Positions 21,740 through 32,759 of a stretch of DNA of 64,000 nt are shown one piece after another. The notes under the pieces are model-generated. The model did not search any database and was not told where the DNA came from. It worked only from the letters and a program-made list of their open reading frames with translations. This stretch comes from Azorinus chamasolen. Taxonomy: Eukaryota > Mollusca > Bivalvia > Cardiida > Solecurtidae. Location: the NCBI GenBank assembly GCA_963576725.1, contig OY755242.1, positions 4,221,093 to 4,285,092 of the forward strand, given 5' to 3'. Positions within the stretch are counted from its first letter, which is position 1; every line of letters starts with the position of its first letter. The position numbers and the translations under genes are program-made.

Positions 21740-22080
21740 GCAGACTTTGTTTTAAAATTTCTCTGTGGGGATAAGTATTAATTCTGTTTCGACCCAGACG
21801 CGAAGGCTCCTATTTAGGGAGCTTCCCGCTTCCGCCCCCTCCCCCTTAAAATACCTATTAATGCAGGTCAATAGTATTTCAGAAAGGAATCCCAAAGAAG
21901 CTTTCTGTAGTATTCTTTGATTGGCTTTAAATTGACCCATTGGATGTGGGAATAAAAGTGTTCGGATCCTCTGATCATGGTCTGCATTGCTTGTTATTTT
22001 ACAAATTATACACTTTATTCTCTGTTTTGAAATGGTGATGGACCTTGAAAATTCAACATTCATTTTGGTTACATTTAGCT
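21740..22080 (-). mobile_element. C-type MITE remnant plus unclassified sequence
   Basis: Only the right part (cctctgatcatggtctgcat to gaaaattcaacattcattt) is C-like. 21780-21960 contains a small hairpin, aaggctcctatttagggagctt, and a C-rich run. Confidence 0.45.
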
Positions 22081-22194
22081 GTGACCTTGTGTATTATAAA
22101 GTGGCTACTTTGAATACATAGATCTATTATAAGGTTCTACTGTAAGTACATTAAATCTGGATTTAAATAAGTATTGTTTGAGTACATCTCATTT

Positions 22195-22496
22195 AGATCC
22201 TTTTCTATCTTTATTCCAAATTTTAACACCTTCTGAATATTCATAGAAAAAGTAGGTACAATGAAATATGGAAGGTGGAACAAGTAGGTACAATGAAATA
22301 TGGAAGGTGGAACATTGTAGTAGGTACAATGAAATATGGAAGGTGGAACATTGTACCCTTTTTAGACATAAAAAGTAAAGAAAGCTTAGAGAGCAGACTC
22401 TGATCAGACGGCTCCTATAGGAGCCGTCAGAGATCTGGGTCTACTCTGTTTGCATTTAATGCATGAAAAGGCGTTTATATGAGGGAAAAGGTTATA
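22195..22496 (-). mobile_element. A-family MITE with internal triplication
   Basis: Starts at about ccttttctatctttattcca. The segment gtaggtacaatgaaatatgg aaggtggaaca is repeated three times at 22258-22345. Core gacggctcctataggagccgtc; end gtttatatgagggaaaaggtta. Confidence 0.82.
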
Positions 22497-22499
22497 GTT

Positions 22500-22935
22500 A
22501 CGATTCTTGGCATTGATGAATTAATCTAGTAGATATGAATATTGATTCATTTATTTCGAAAAACCAGAAGCAGAAGTGTAGATAAAAGGCATAGATTAAA
22601 TTGTTTTCAGGAAAAGCTCCTTTATTTTGCCTTTACAATCTTTCTTTGAGGTGATTCTAAAGAATGGTTACACTGTAACATAGGGTTTGGTTACTAGAGA
22701 ACTGATGATCATGATGCACCATTACATGTTTAATGTTTAAGTGCTCCACCATTATAAATTTAATGACTCAACATTATTACTACATGTTTTTAGGAATAGG
22801 TATTCAATGGCCAATGACCCAGGGTGTTTTATGGTCATTGAATGAGAAATAGAGTGGTTAGCTAGATAAGGGGAGGTTTTTGAAAATACAGGTAAAATGT
22901 TTTTTCATATTTCTCAGCCAACCCCATATCTTACA
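22500..22935. other. intron with an I-family fragment
   Basis: 22645-22697 matches half of an I element (gaggtgattctaaagaatgg, aacatagggtttggtt). The rest is unassigned. Confidence 0.45.
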
Positions 22936-22937
22936 GG

Positions 22938-23189
22938 TAACGCAGTCCTTCATATAAATGCCATTTCACACATTTTTAAACAGAGTAAACCCAGATCAGA
23001 TGGCTCCTATAGGAGTCATCTGATCAGGATCTGCTATGTTTGCTTATGACATGATAAAGATCAAATTCTGAAGTCCAAATGTGTCAGAGCAAAACATTCC
23101 CTTGAAAATTTTACATTTTGAAAATGGGGTTAATAAATATTTATGATATCATAATTTCTTACATGGATATTGAACAGGGAAGGGGTTAA
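22938..23189 (+). mobile_element. A/B hybrid MITE
   Basis: A-like short arm ccttcatataaatgccattt; core gatggctcctataggagtcatc; B-like end gatatcataatttcttacat then gaacagggaaggggttaa. Confidence 0.78.
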
Positions 23190-23326
23190 GCATGAGCTAC
23201 AATTCATAACAGATGCAATACAGCTACCATGGGGGTAATGTTTAACAGATCTGATAGGTCTCTGTCAACATGTTCCTGTACTAGCTAATTAAGTATTGTA
23301 AGACTGTAAACTTGCTGAGTGGATAA

Positions 23327-23735
23327 CTTAACGTCTTTCAACGCCTTTGCAAACAGAGTTAGTCCTGATCAGACAGCTCCTCAGGGGAGCTGTCTCATCA
23401 GTGTCTGCTCTGTTTGCTTATGAAATAATATAGATATGATTCTACAGTTTCTGCCATCCGGCCAGCTATTCCTGTATTCATATGCCTCATGTGTGAAATA
23501 CTGAATGTATGAATTTAATTAGATGAATTGTATTATGGCATCATCAACATGAAGAGATAATCACTTACCATTGGCAAAAGCTGTAGAATCAAATCTATAT
23601 TATTTCTTATTTAGTACCGGTAAACAGAATAGTCCCTGATTTAAGAAACAGAATAGTCCCTGATTTAAGAGGGCTCCTATATAATCTGGGTCTACCCTGT
23701 TTTCAAACGTGTCAAAAGATGTCTCTGTATAAGGA
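23327..23735. mobile_element. two B-family MITE halves back to back
   Basis: First: short arm and core gacagctcctcaggggagctgtc to about 23490. Second, opposite orientation, from aatttaattagatgaattgt with a 24-bp duplication gaaacagaatagtccctgat and core ending gatgtctctgtataagg. Confidence 0.65.
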
Positions 23736-23817
23736 ACAGCTGGGTGAAAATCATTTGACAGCTGAGTATATAATGAAAGTAGGCAGAAATTTCATCTAGC
23801 AGCGCATTCATCCAGCA

Positions 23818-24044
23818 TTAACACTTTACGTCATGATGATCGAGTACTCCTTTTCATGCCTTTGCAAACAGAGTAGACGCAGATGAGACGGCTCCATCAG
23901 AGTCTGCTCTGTTTCCTTATAGAATTATATAGATCTTTTCCTACAGTTTTTGTATGAGCCAAAAAATCTCTTGAAAACTGAGTTAATTAATATTCATGGA
24001 GTGATCAATTATTTAATGCATAATTGTTCATTAGAGAAAGGGTA
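23818..24044 (+). mobile_element. B-family MITE with shortened core
   Basis: TTAA start; core gacgcagatgagacggctcc followed directly by atcagagtctgctctgtttc, so the right half of the centre is lost. Confidence 0.72.
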
Positions 24045-24385
24045 ACATCTACACCCTGCATGACTGGTTGAGAAGGTTTTATTGTAGATCCTTCAAAATC
24101 TTCGAAATTGTCATACACCTATAATGGATTTGAGAAATTCAGATTAGTTTGCTGTTGGGTTAACACACCACACATGGGGGCAATTTGTGCCTTATCTACA
24201 GCTATCGCCAGTTTTCAGGAAGACTGCTTGTAGCTTTATGTTTTTATTTGATGGATAACTTGATAACGTGCGAGGTTCTAAAGATAGCCCTTTAGCAGAT
24301 GGTGATTGAAGGTAACTTGACCGAATTCTGAGGATGATGCTTAAGATACCGGTAGAATGACCACTAAGCAATTGAACAGATACTA
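24045..24385. other. intron without recognised feature
   Basis: Nothing repeat-like or exon-like stands out. Confidence 0.4.
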
Positions 24386-24386
24386 A

Positions 24387-24638
24387 TTAACCCTTCACCT
24401 TTAAATATTCATATATGAATATTAATAAGATACATTTTTATAATGTCATAATGACCATGGCAACTTAGCTTTGGCTGTATCAGAAACTAGATGCTGATCT
24501 ATAATTATAGTCTGTAATTCTCAACAGTACCAAACACTGAGCAGACCGTGATCAAACAGCTCCTAGAGTATCTGTCTGGTCTGAGTCTTCTCAGTTTGCA
24601 GAGATGTTCAAAGGTGTGTCTATGGAGTAAAGAGTTAA
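24387..24638 (-). mobile_element. B-family MITE, complete
   Basis: TTAA ends, long arm with tttttataatgtcataatga; core acagctcctagagtatctgtc; end gtgtctatggagtaaagagttaa. Confidence 0.8.
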
Positions 24639-24654
24639 CCTGGGAAGGAGACAC

Positions 24655-25089
24655 ATTAACAGAGTAGATCCAGATCAGAATTTGCTCGTGCTTGAGCCGT
24701 CTGATCAGGATTTGCTCTGTTTGCTTATGACATAATAAATAAATACATATATATGATTCTACGGTTTCATCCATGTGGTTCATAATGCTGTTATAAAAAC
24801 TTAGCTAATTAATATTCATGCATCCATCAGTTCTTAACCATTTCCTCCATAAATACGCCTTTCTATGCCTCTGTTATAAAAACTTCTTGAAATCATTGTG
24901 ATAAATAGAGCATTTGCTCCTATAGGAGCAAATTCTCTATTTATCACAATGGTTTCAAACTACAAAATTCTAAAATTGTACTTTTCTCTATGCTCCTTTT
25001 TGGGTAGATTCATTCAAAATGTTTGGGTCTAGAAATAGCCTATGGTGGAAAGGGTAAAGTAACTAAATATTCATAAGGTAAAGGGTAAC
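24655..25089 (+). mobile_element. B-family MITE hosting an E element
   Basis: Left part 24655-24833 (core half, ttagctaattaatattcatg); right part 25058-25089 (aaatattcataaggtaaaggg). Confidence 0.72.
24834..25057 (-). mobile_element. E-family MITE, nested
   Basis: TTAA at the left, GTAA at the right. Core gcatttgctcctataggagc with one arm mismatch. Short arm cctccataaatacgcctttc is almost identical to the B short arm. Confidence 0.86.
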
Positions 25090-25091
25090 TT

Positions 25092-25416
25092 CTATATAGA
25101 TTTGATTCTACAGATTTTGCCTGACTGAGGACCAACACTTTCCTTGTTCGTATGCCATTATACAGTAAAACCCCTCTTTTAAACCGGACATGAAATTCAG
25201 TGTATTACAATAATTTAATGTCAGTGTGTCTTTGAGACAAGTGACAGCTTAATGCAGAGTGAAAGTCATGCAGAAAGCTCTTCAATGAGCCTGGCCTGCC
25301 TGAACGTATGTAAATTCTTCTCTATTATAATTCCGGTTTAGACAAGTTTTATTGTATATATTAATACTCTTACATTAACTTATTTACAACATAACTATTG
25401 ATGGAGTAAAGTGTTA
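25092..25416 (+). mobile_element. B-family fragment hosting an F element
   Basis: tagatttgattctacagatt to tatgccatta, then F at a TA, then resumes to gatggagtaaagtgtta. Confidence 0.6.
25163..25354. mobile_element. F-family element, diverged, nested
   Basis: CAGTAAAACCCCTCTTTTAA start, caagttttattg end, TA flanks. Only half the hairpin is recognisable (gcttaatgcagagtgaaagt, gcagaaagctcttcaatgag). Confidence 0.75.
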
Positions 25417-25731
25417 CGAACTGTTGTGGATGACAGTTTTTGTAGAAAAAGTTTATATCATGTTATAAAAGAGTTAATAGATTTGAAGAATTGAACTGAT
25501 AGAGTACAGTGTGATAGAGTCTTAGATTGACAGCTGTGTTATATGTAGCCTAGGGGTGGCTTATCTTCTTGCAAGCTTCAAAGAATTCCATAATGTGCAT
25601 TGGAATCTCCATCAAAGCTAGCTTTACCAGGTGTAATTAAATTCTGGCACACCATGGCCAAGATAGTGATGTCTTTGGTGAACAGTTTTGATCTACATAG
25701 ATCTGCATTCAAACTTTTTGAAACTCTGATA
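25417..25731. other. intron without recognised feature
   Basis: No repeat or exon signal. Confidence 0.4.
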
Positions 25732-25940
25732 ATACAAACACTTTTTTAAAGCTTTTGCAAACAGAGAAGACCCCGAGCAGATGGTTCCTGTAGGAACTGT
25801 CTGATCAAGGTCTGCTCAGTTTGCTTATGGAATTATTTAGGTTGATTCTGCATTTTCTACTAATCCAAAAAAAATCAGTGTTTTAATATACCATTATAAA
25901 AGCTCAGCTAATAAATCATTATTTCTTACATTATACTGAA
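25732..25940 (+). mobile_element. B-family MITE without intact ends
   Basis: Core gatggttcctgtaggaactgtc; long arm taataaatcattatttctta. Confidence 0.7.
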
Positions 25941-26683
25941 CAGATTTTCATAAAACCGTTGCATGTAGCAAGGACACAATATGTAGAGCTCAACAGGCAC
26001 TGCGGCCTTAGTATTGTCTGGGATTTTCCCTTCTGCAATTTTTCTGGGAGTTATGCCCCTTTGAACTATTATAAATTTATTGTGTCATACCTTGAGAATT
26101 TGTGACTTTTTAATTACTTACTGTGTGAAGGGCTAATAGAATTGTTCCTTGTTTTTTTCCATGATGTACTAAAATTTTAACATGTAAATTGAAGTCAAAT
26201 GCATCAGATTAGAGTACATTTAACCAATAGCCTGCTGAAAAAGTCTGGTGTTTTCTCCGGCTCTGGTCTGCAACAATTTTTACTAACTTTCAACTTGTGA
26301 AAACTTTTGGGAAACTAAATTAAGCCCCGAGTGTGAAACTGTTTGTATTTTGATGGACTCTGACTTATGTGGCATCTCTGATCTAGATCCAAGCAGTTTG
26401 CAAATGCCATTCAAGTTGCGCTTTACAGGTGTAGGGTTAATATCCCACTTATGAGAATTTAATTATTTTTGGTTAGTTTTTAATGCTGTTTTAAATACTC
26501 GTAACCTTTGAATTTATGACTCTTAAGTTAATTTGGCTTTTGCAAAAAATGCCATCTGCAGAAATTGTAATAGTAAAGTTCCTTTTCATTAATCAGTGTG
26601 AAACAGTTTGTCTCCTGATGAGATGCTTCAGATCTCTCATTTAGATCATTTCTCAAATTGTCTGCAAATCTTTGGAGATTAAC
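25941..26683. other. intron with H scraps
   Basis: H-like remnants at 26335-26410 (gatctagatccaagcagttt) and 26597-26683 (acagtttgtctcctgatgag). Otherwise unassigned. Confidence 0.4.
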
Positions 26684-27275
26684 CCTTTCCCTTATATGAT
26701 AATCTCCTTTTCATTCCTTTACAACCAGAGTAGTGAAATAGGTTGACACTTTGGCTTGGGTTACTGCTTAATGGTATGACTTTGGGAAATATTAAGTTTA
26801 CTTGCCTTTTTGATTGGTGTGTATACATATACCTAGAACTCTGGGTCTCTGTCAGATTACTATGTGAATAGGGTATATATACAGGTAAGCACTGCTCGTA
26901 ATTCCAAAGAGATACTATGTTAAACCTTTCAGAAAGTTTGAGGATGCACCCATTATCTTTGACTTTGATGCAGATGATTCCACTGAGAAAAGACAGAATT
27001 TTCAAAGTGAAATAGCAACACAGTGTTTAACGTATAGAGTCCACTCAGTATGAAAGGCTTATTAAACAATGCTGGAGGATTTTGAATGACAACACCACAG
27101 TGCATGCATGTTCCAAATTCAATGGTTAAAGTTAAACAAAATTTTGTTTGTTAGAAGGTTTTGAATAATAAACATTTGTCTATTCTGATTAGAGGGTGTC
27201 ATCACCTTCAGGAGCCCTCTGATCTTGGTCTACACTGTTTGCAAATAATAGTTATCACTGAAAGGTCTTCAAGGT
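26684..27275. other. intron with A and C scraps
   Basis: A short arm at 26681-26740; C body scraps at 26998-27130; C core half at 27155-27250 (ccttcaggagccctctgatc, ttggtctacactgtttgc). Confidence 0.45.
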
Positions 27276-27594
27276 TAACTGTCACATTTCTGTGTCAAGA
27301 CGCCATGGAATGATGGTGAAATATGCTCTGTTCCAAATATTTCATCATGTAGTACTTTGTTAGTTTGAGTTGTTGTGTGAGACTGGCAGAAATTGTTATC
27401 AGAATTGGGACTAGTAGGCGCCAAGTCACTTGACGTCTTGCTGGGCCAAAATGCATTCAGAATAGTTTGGTGTTTTTTTTGTCTGTCCTTCAGTGGCATC
27501 TCAAGGATATTTAAAAAACTTTGAATGCTGAAAGTTCAAAGTGGAATTGTCTATCATATGTTTGTCCCTTTCAGCACAGGACACATATGTACAC

Positions 27595-27703
27595 ACACGC
27601 AGGAGCTTTCTGAATAACTTTCATCCTGCATTAAGCTTCCATCTGCCTTTAAGATGCAGAATTATACCTTTTCAATGGTCGCTTTAGAGGAGTTTTACTG
27701 TAA
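27595..27703. mobile_element. F-family element, right half
   Basis: caggagctttctgaataact, catcctgcattaagcttcca, gtcgctttagaggagtttta then ctgta. Confidence 0.7.
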
Positions 27704-28230
27704 TTAATAGCTCATTCTTGTCTGCAAAATAATCTCTCCTTTTCCATTCTCTAGACATTTCTTTATTGAAAGAAAGCATGACAATAGCGTCAGACACTTA
27801 AGATGTTGATATGAGATGTTGAATTACTTGTCTCATCTAGATCCAAACTATTTACATGATATCATTCATTTTCTCATAGCCTTGTAAAAGAATAACATTA
27901 ATTTCTGTAGTAACAGCAAAATGTTTTCAGATTTCAAGACTTTATGATTAGTGATGAAAATCTGATACAATTTTTCGATTGTGATTAAGATTTTCATTTT
28001 CATGGCATTTAATGTTTTTCTTGCAATAAAATCGCTTCATTTGCTGGCTCAGAGTGTTTCAGACCCAAGAGAATCACTGGATTTCATCTCTATGTTATTA
28101 ATGTTGTAAGGAATGAGGCAGAACAGTTCTAGTACGGTGAATAATTCTTAAAAATAAATCTCAAGAAAACATAAAGAAAATTGCTTTATTACTCACTCAG
28201 ACAATTACTGACAGTGAGGTGAATATAGAG

Positions 28231-28325
28231 AGTAGGTGGTTGTTTAATGCAGGATGGAAGTAATGAAGAAAGCTCCTAGAGGAGCTTTCTGCATAACTTT
28301 CATCCTGCATTAAGCTACCACCTGC
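28231..28325. mobile_element. F-family hairpin without terminal ends
   Basis: agtaggtggttgtttaatgc, centre gaaagctcctagaggagctttc, gcattaagctaccacctgct. The stem is nearly complete over about 95 bp; outer CAGT ends are not found. Confidence 0.78.
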
Positions 28326-28432
28326 TTTAAAACCCAAGAATTAGATCCTGAATTTAAATTGTCACTGTGGACAGGTTTAACGATATTTTGTGACACTTAT
28401 ACAGGGTGAAAAATATGTCAAAGTCTGAAATC

Positions 28433-28510
28433 ATCATTTCATCACCAAACCCACTCTTTATAATTGTCTGTCATAACACTGGATTTGTCGGGGAAGTAAA
28501 GGAGCTAGTC
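28433..28510. mobile_element. I-family element, partial
   Basis: catttcatcaccaaacccac and ataacactggatttgtcggg arms. Confidence 0.55.
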
Positions 28511-28636
28511 TCATATTTATTCTGACGAAGTTCCCCTCTCCTCCTGGGTTTCTAAAGCTTCAGGAGCCATTTGATCTAGGTATGCACTAGTTCACTAAGT
28601 TTGTCCACATACATTCTAGAAAAAAGTATTACTATA

Positions 28637-28730
28637 ACCCTTATAACGCTGAATTTTCAAATGGGCCATTCCAAAATTCAAGCAGGTCAAGCTTACATGT
28701 ATGGTGAATATGACAAACACTGCAGACGGC
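28637..28730 (+). mobile_element. D-family MITE, left part
   Basis: aacccttataacgctgaatt, aaaattcaagcaggtcaagc; stops in the core at actgcagacgg. Confidence 0.6.
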
Positions 28731-28779
28731 TATGAATTCTCATATTCATTGATTTAATTTTTGCTACACTTTTTCAAAA

Positions 28780-29140
28780 AGTGGAGCTCATAATTATGGT
28801 CTGACCCATTTCACAATTAATTAATTTTGCTATAGTTGCTTCCTCTTCCCGACTTAGACTTCCACTACACTATCCAGCAAGGCGATGTGCAGACAGCAGG
28901 ATTCAGGCACATTCTTGAAAGGTCAAGGTCACAATTCAAAATCATGTTTACAATTCAAGGTCAATTATCCTCTTTTTCTTGTCCGGACGACAACTCCTAC
29001 ATTGCTTAAATGCCATTTGATTGAAACGTCATATATTGACAGAGCATGATGAGAGGAAGTGTCATGTATAAGGGCCATAACTCTGGCTTCAATACTTTTG
29101 GAGCTATTGCCCTTTGTTACATTTTCTTATGACAAAACGG
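28780..29140. repeat. dispersed ggtcaaggtca-type repeat
   Basis: Includes aaaggtcaaggtcacaattc, gtccggacgacaactcctac and ataagggccataactctggc. Probably the same broad class as 46760-47010. Confidence 0.45.
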
Positions 29141-29166
29141 TTCCATAACCCTTTCCCTGGTCTATA

Positions 29167-29396
29167 TTTAAACCCTTTGCCTGTTCTATGTTTATTCCAA
29201 ATTTCAGTACCTACTGATTATATTCATGGATAAAATAGTTTCAATGAAAGCGGAATTTTAGAAACTAATTGAACATATGTATCAAATTCCATTGGTAAAC
29301 AGAGCATGCCCTGATCAGATGGCTTCTATAGGAGCTGTCTGATCTTGGTCTACTACGTTTGCAAATGTGTGCAAACATGTTTATATGGTGGAAAGG
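29167..29396 (-). mobile_element. A-family MITE, near complete
   Basis: tttaaaccctttgcctgttc start; core gatggcttctataggagctgtc; end gtttatatggtggaaagggg. Confidence 0.82.
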
Positions 29397-30016
29397 GGTA
29401 TATAGGGTAGGTTACAGGTATTACACAGTGACAGCTGCTTCTAATGGAACATTGTCTAGATAACAGAAATGTGTCTCATATATGTGCAGTGCAATCAAAC
29501 ATCACTTTCTGGTGTCAAAAATGAAGGCTTTCCCTCATAGATTATGCCTTTTAACCATTTCTCCATGAAAACTTTACATCATAAATATTAATTTGATAAG
29601 TATTTTTTATAAAAGCATGTGAAAACAGGAAATTTTGGCTGAGGCAGAAGTGTAGATTCAGAAATATATTTCCTTTACATACCTTCTCTATTGTCTGTCA
29701 CAGATGTATTATAGTTTTCAGAAATACTTGTTTTGACAAAGAAAGTCCCCTTGGTTCAGGTATATCTGTGCGCATGACCAGGTTTTGCTATGAAGTCGAG
29801 AGTAAAAAACTAAATCATCATTGACACTACTATTGTGTATAAACAAATAACAATCAGTTATATCCTTTGAATGCCTGGTCAATGTCATCGGCTAAATGCT
29901 TTGTTTTCAGAAATGTCTTCTACCTATACCTTATGTTATATTTGTTACGTCTGATTGTAGCTTGCATCTAGATCAGATGGCAGGGCACTTGACGTCTTAT
30001 CTAGATACAAATTGTT
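29397..30016. other. intron with B long-arm and H scraps
   Basis: B long-arm-first fragment 29565-29663 (ccatttctccatgaaaactt); H-like scrap 29955-30013 ending gtttaaccc. Otherwise unassigned. Confidence 0.45.
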
Positions 30017-30276
30017 TAACCCTTAAAAATTTCCTTCATTTAAATGCCTTTTCACGCATCTGCAAACATTGGGTAGACCCAGATCAGATGGCTGGACCTG
30101 CCTTCTGATCAGGATTTGCTCTATTTACTATTGGAATTTGATAGATCTGTTTCTTTAGTTTCTAAAATGGCTGGCGATAATGTTCCACCTTCCATATTTC
30201 ATTATTGCTATTTTGTCCATAAATATTCAGTAAGTATTGAAAGTTTGAGTAAACATAGAACAGGAAAAGGGTTGGT
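30017..30276 (+). mobile_element. A-family MITE, core shortened
   Basis: TTAA start, short arm ccttttcacgcatctgc, core gatcagatggctggacctgc, long arm gttccaccttccatatttca, end catagaacaggaaaaggg. Confidence 0.82.
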
Positions 30277-30328
30277 TATGCATTGTGTCATATAAGACTA
30301 CAGGATAAGCCAAAATGCTCACATACAG

Positions 30329-30400
30329 TAAAATGCCGCTAATGCAACCACCTACAAACAATTGATAACAGGTTGTTTAGTGCTTGTAGAGCAGCTTATA
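30329..30400. mobile_element. F-family element, left fragment
   Basis: cagtaaaatgccgctaatgc start with TA before it, cut by the next A element. Confidence 0.6.
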
Positions 30401-30650
30401 TTAACCCTTTCCCTGTTCTATGTTTATTCCAAATTTTAATACCTACTGAATATTCATAAAAAAAATAGTTACAACGAAATATTGGAAGGTAGAACATTGT
30501 AGCCATTTTAGAAAGTAAAGAAACAGATCTTCAGATTCCATTTGCAAACAGAGCAGACCCAGATCAGACGGCTCCTATAGGAGCTGTCTGATCTGGGTCT
30601 ACTCTGTTTGCAAATGTGTCAAAACATGTTTATATGAGGGAAAGGGTTAA
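30401..30650 (-). mobile_element. A-family MITE, complete
   Basis: 250 bp between two TTAA. Core 30544-30612 with gacggctcctataggagctgtc, nearly perfect. An unusual copy in that both core arms read GACCCAGATC/GATCTGGGTC, so the T:T mismatch of other copies is absent. Confidence 0.92.
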
Positions 30651-30656
30651 TCAAGA

Positions 30657-30845
30657 TTGGCCATCAGTGTTGAACTATTGAGTAAATTCAGTATGAATGG
30701 CTTATACTCACTATCTAGATGATTTTTAATGTCAAACAGTGCAGACCCTGATCAGAGAGCTCCTCTTAAACTTAAGGAGCCCTCTGATCTAGGTCTACAC
30801 TGTTTGCAAATATCAGTGCATGCGTGTCCTAGCTGCACATGCATA
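30657..30845 (+). mobile_element. C-family MITE, left-truncated
   Basis: ggccatcagtgttgaactat body; core gagagctcctcttaaactta then aggagccctctgatct: extra bases lie at the palindrome centre. Confidence 0.75.
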
Positions 30846-31165
30846 CGGTTTTCAGAGTGTTTAAATCTTTACAGTATATACATAATAAAACATAAAATAT
30901 CTATATACAGGAGGGGTAATGTACATGACTGTGATAATGTTTGGCTAATATGATCAATATTGTATAATTGTTTGGAAACTTGACCTATTGTTTGGTATAA
31001 GTCCAGGAAATGAAACATTGATGGGGCAATATCATCCATTAGTTGATGATGTCCTTTAGGCAGCTAATAGAACTATAATAGGGTCGTGCAGTGATGTACA
31101 GGAAAAAAACTTGCTAATTCAAAGCTTTAATAAAGAAGAATTTGAGAACTTTTTAGGCAGATGGA
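30846..31165. other. intron without recognised feature
   Basis: AT-rich, unassigned. Confidence 0.4.
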
Positions 31166-31168
31166 TGC

Positions 31169-31280
31169 TTAACCCTTTCAACCCAGGACACACCAGCATT
31201 TTCATTTGCAAACAGTGTAGACCCAGATCAGAGGGTTCCTAGAGGAGCCCTCTGATCATGGTCTGCATTGTTTTTCATTC
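31169..31280 (-). mobile_element. C-family MITE truncated by a SINE
   Basis: TTAA, caacccaggacacaccagca, core gagggttcctagaggagccctc, then tttttcattcaaaca where SINE sequence begins. Confidence 0.75.
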
Positions 31281-31408
31281 AAACAACCCCCTCGCAAACA
31301 AGTTTGTGTAACCGGGTGTTCTTATAAAGAAACATACCCGCTCAGACCCGGGATCGAACCTGGGTCGCCAGGTTTGCAGTCAAACACTCTACCACGTCGC
31401 CATAAAAG
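31280..31408 (-). mobile_element. tRNA-Cys-like SINE
   Basis: On the minus strand: A-box-like tggcgacgtgg, gtttgactgcaaac (resembling the tRNA-Cys anticodon arm), perfect B box ggttcgatccc, then a non-tRNA tail taagaacacccggttacaca. The D and anticodon stems do not pair as in a working tRNA, so I call it a SINE or tRNA pseudogene. Confidence 0.7.
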
Positions 31409-31454
31409 CTATGTGAAGTGATGATAAACCTACACACTGTGACATTTGTAACAT

Positions 31455-31573
31455 GCAGATCTGATTCTACAGTTTTGCCATGACCACAATTTCTTTTGTT
31501 CATAACCATTATAAAATTATTTAATCGATATTCAAGATAAAATTATTTCTTACATAAATATTCATTGAGTACA
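31455..31573 (+). mobile_element. B-family MITE, right half
   Basis: cagatctgattctacagttt to cataaatattcattgagtac then agagttaa. Confidence 0.65.
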
Positions 31574-31607
31574 GAGTTAAACATTTGCTATAGTCGTTAT
31601 TGTAATC

Positions 31608-31670
31608 ATGTTTGCAAACAGTTTTGAGATACCATTAAGGTATCACGATCCAAACTGCTTGACATTTTGA
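31608..31670. mobile_element. H-family core
   Basis: gtttgcaaacagttttgaga, centre taccattaaggta, right arm cacgatccaaactgcttg. Confidence 0.6.
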
Positions 31671-31708
31671 CTTATAATTTTTTAAGAGAAACACAAAATC
31701 ATATCAGC

Positions 31709-31917
31709 TTTAACACTTTTCTAAATGAACAAGTTAATTGATCACTTCATGAATATTCATAAGCCTTTTTTTCTTTTTTAAAAAGAAGAATTGTTGGCTT
31801 AGATAAAAACTGTAGGATCCGATCTATATCATTTCATGAGCAAACTGAGCAGTCTGGTGACCTACAGGGGCCATCTGGTCTTGCAGATGCATGAATATTC
31901 ATGGAGTAAAGGATTAA
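31709..31917 (-). mobile_element. B-family MITE with collapsed core
   Basis: tcacttcatgaatattcata; core reduced to gagcagtctggtgacctaca then ggggccatctggtc; end ttcatggagtaaaggattaa. Confidence 0.68.
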
Positions 31918-32048
31918 GAAACGACTGGGCAGCAATTTCAAACCAGCAATCATATTTGGGGAAGACCATATATTAATTTGTGGTGACATAGTGAAGTCTT
32001 CATTTCCGCTCAGTATTGCCACAGTTCATTATTATAGAGACACAAGTC

Positions 32049-32240
32049 TTAACCCGTGGATGCTAGACATGCTGTACTAACAGTTGCAAACAGTGTAGAC
32101 GGAGATCAGAGGGCTCTGCACACTGCTTGGCATTCAACGTCATCACACAAAGGATCATAATGCTCTTTTATTAAAAATGACTCCGTCATTAAAAACTGAT
32201 GGACATTCCGTTTTTAATCACAGCACTGTAAGGGTTATAA
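32049..32240 (-). mobile_element. C/H-like MITE remnant
   Basis: TTAACCCGTGGATGCTAGAC start, half core agtgtagacggagatcagag then ggctctgcacactg; a small inverted repeat, ccgtcattaaaaactgatgg / attccgtttttaat, follows. Confidence 0.5.
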
Positions 32241-32329
32241 ATCCTTTATATGCTGTATTTTTACATCTTTCATCTAGCTACAAGAGCTAAGACCCATGAT
32301 CTACCACATTTACTGATAACATATATATT

Positions 32330-32446
32330 TTAGATATGATTCTGTTATATGATTACCATGGAGATGCTTTAGTGTATAAGAGTATAGTTAATGAATATTC
32401 ATAATGGGCAGAGTATGCCATGAATATTCATCAAGTAAAGGATTAA
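32330..32446 (+). mobile_element. B-family MITE, right part
   Basis: ttttagatatgattctgtta; end gccatgaatattcatcaagt then aaaggattaa. Confidence 0.6.
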
Positions 32447-32469
32447 CCCATCCAACACAGGAAATGAGT

Positions 32470-32605
32470 TAACCCTTTCCCTCATATAAACGCATTTTCC
32501 AAGAGGAGCTTTCTGCATTACTTTTTTCCTGCATTAAGCAACCACCTGCTTATAAAGACATCCATGTTTATTCATTAAGTGGTGCCATTAGAGGGGTTTT
32601 ACTGT
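32470..32605. mobile_element. A short arm fused to F right half
   Basis: TTAA and ccctttccctcatataaacg at 32470-32500, then aagaggagctttctgcatta through ggtgccattagaggggtttt then actgta. Confidence 0.7.
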
Positions 32606-32671
32606 ATCTCTTACATGAATTAGTAATTATCTAACAGGTAAAGGATTAAATAAGAGAATCATGAAACCAGA

Positions 32672-32757
32672 GCCCATGCTTATAAGACTTTAATTTGAGT
32701 CTGAGTTCGTTCTCAAGTTTTTGAATGGTCAGATTTGAGCCTTTGGCCTTGAAAATT
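32672..32757 (+). repeat. K hairpin, single arm
   Basis: ccatgcttataagactttaa, gagtctgagttcgttctcaa, gtttttgaatggtcagattt: one arm of the hairpin at 45959-46090 without its partner. Confidence 0.75.
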
Positions 32758-32759
32758 GT

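Noticed and set aside
31323..31405. Functional tRNA-Cys gene
   Set aside because: Box A and B are present, but the D and anticodon stems and the acceptor stem do not pair; treated as a SINE.
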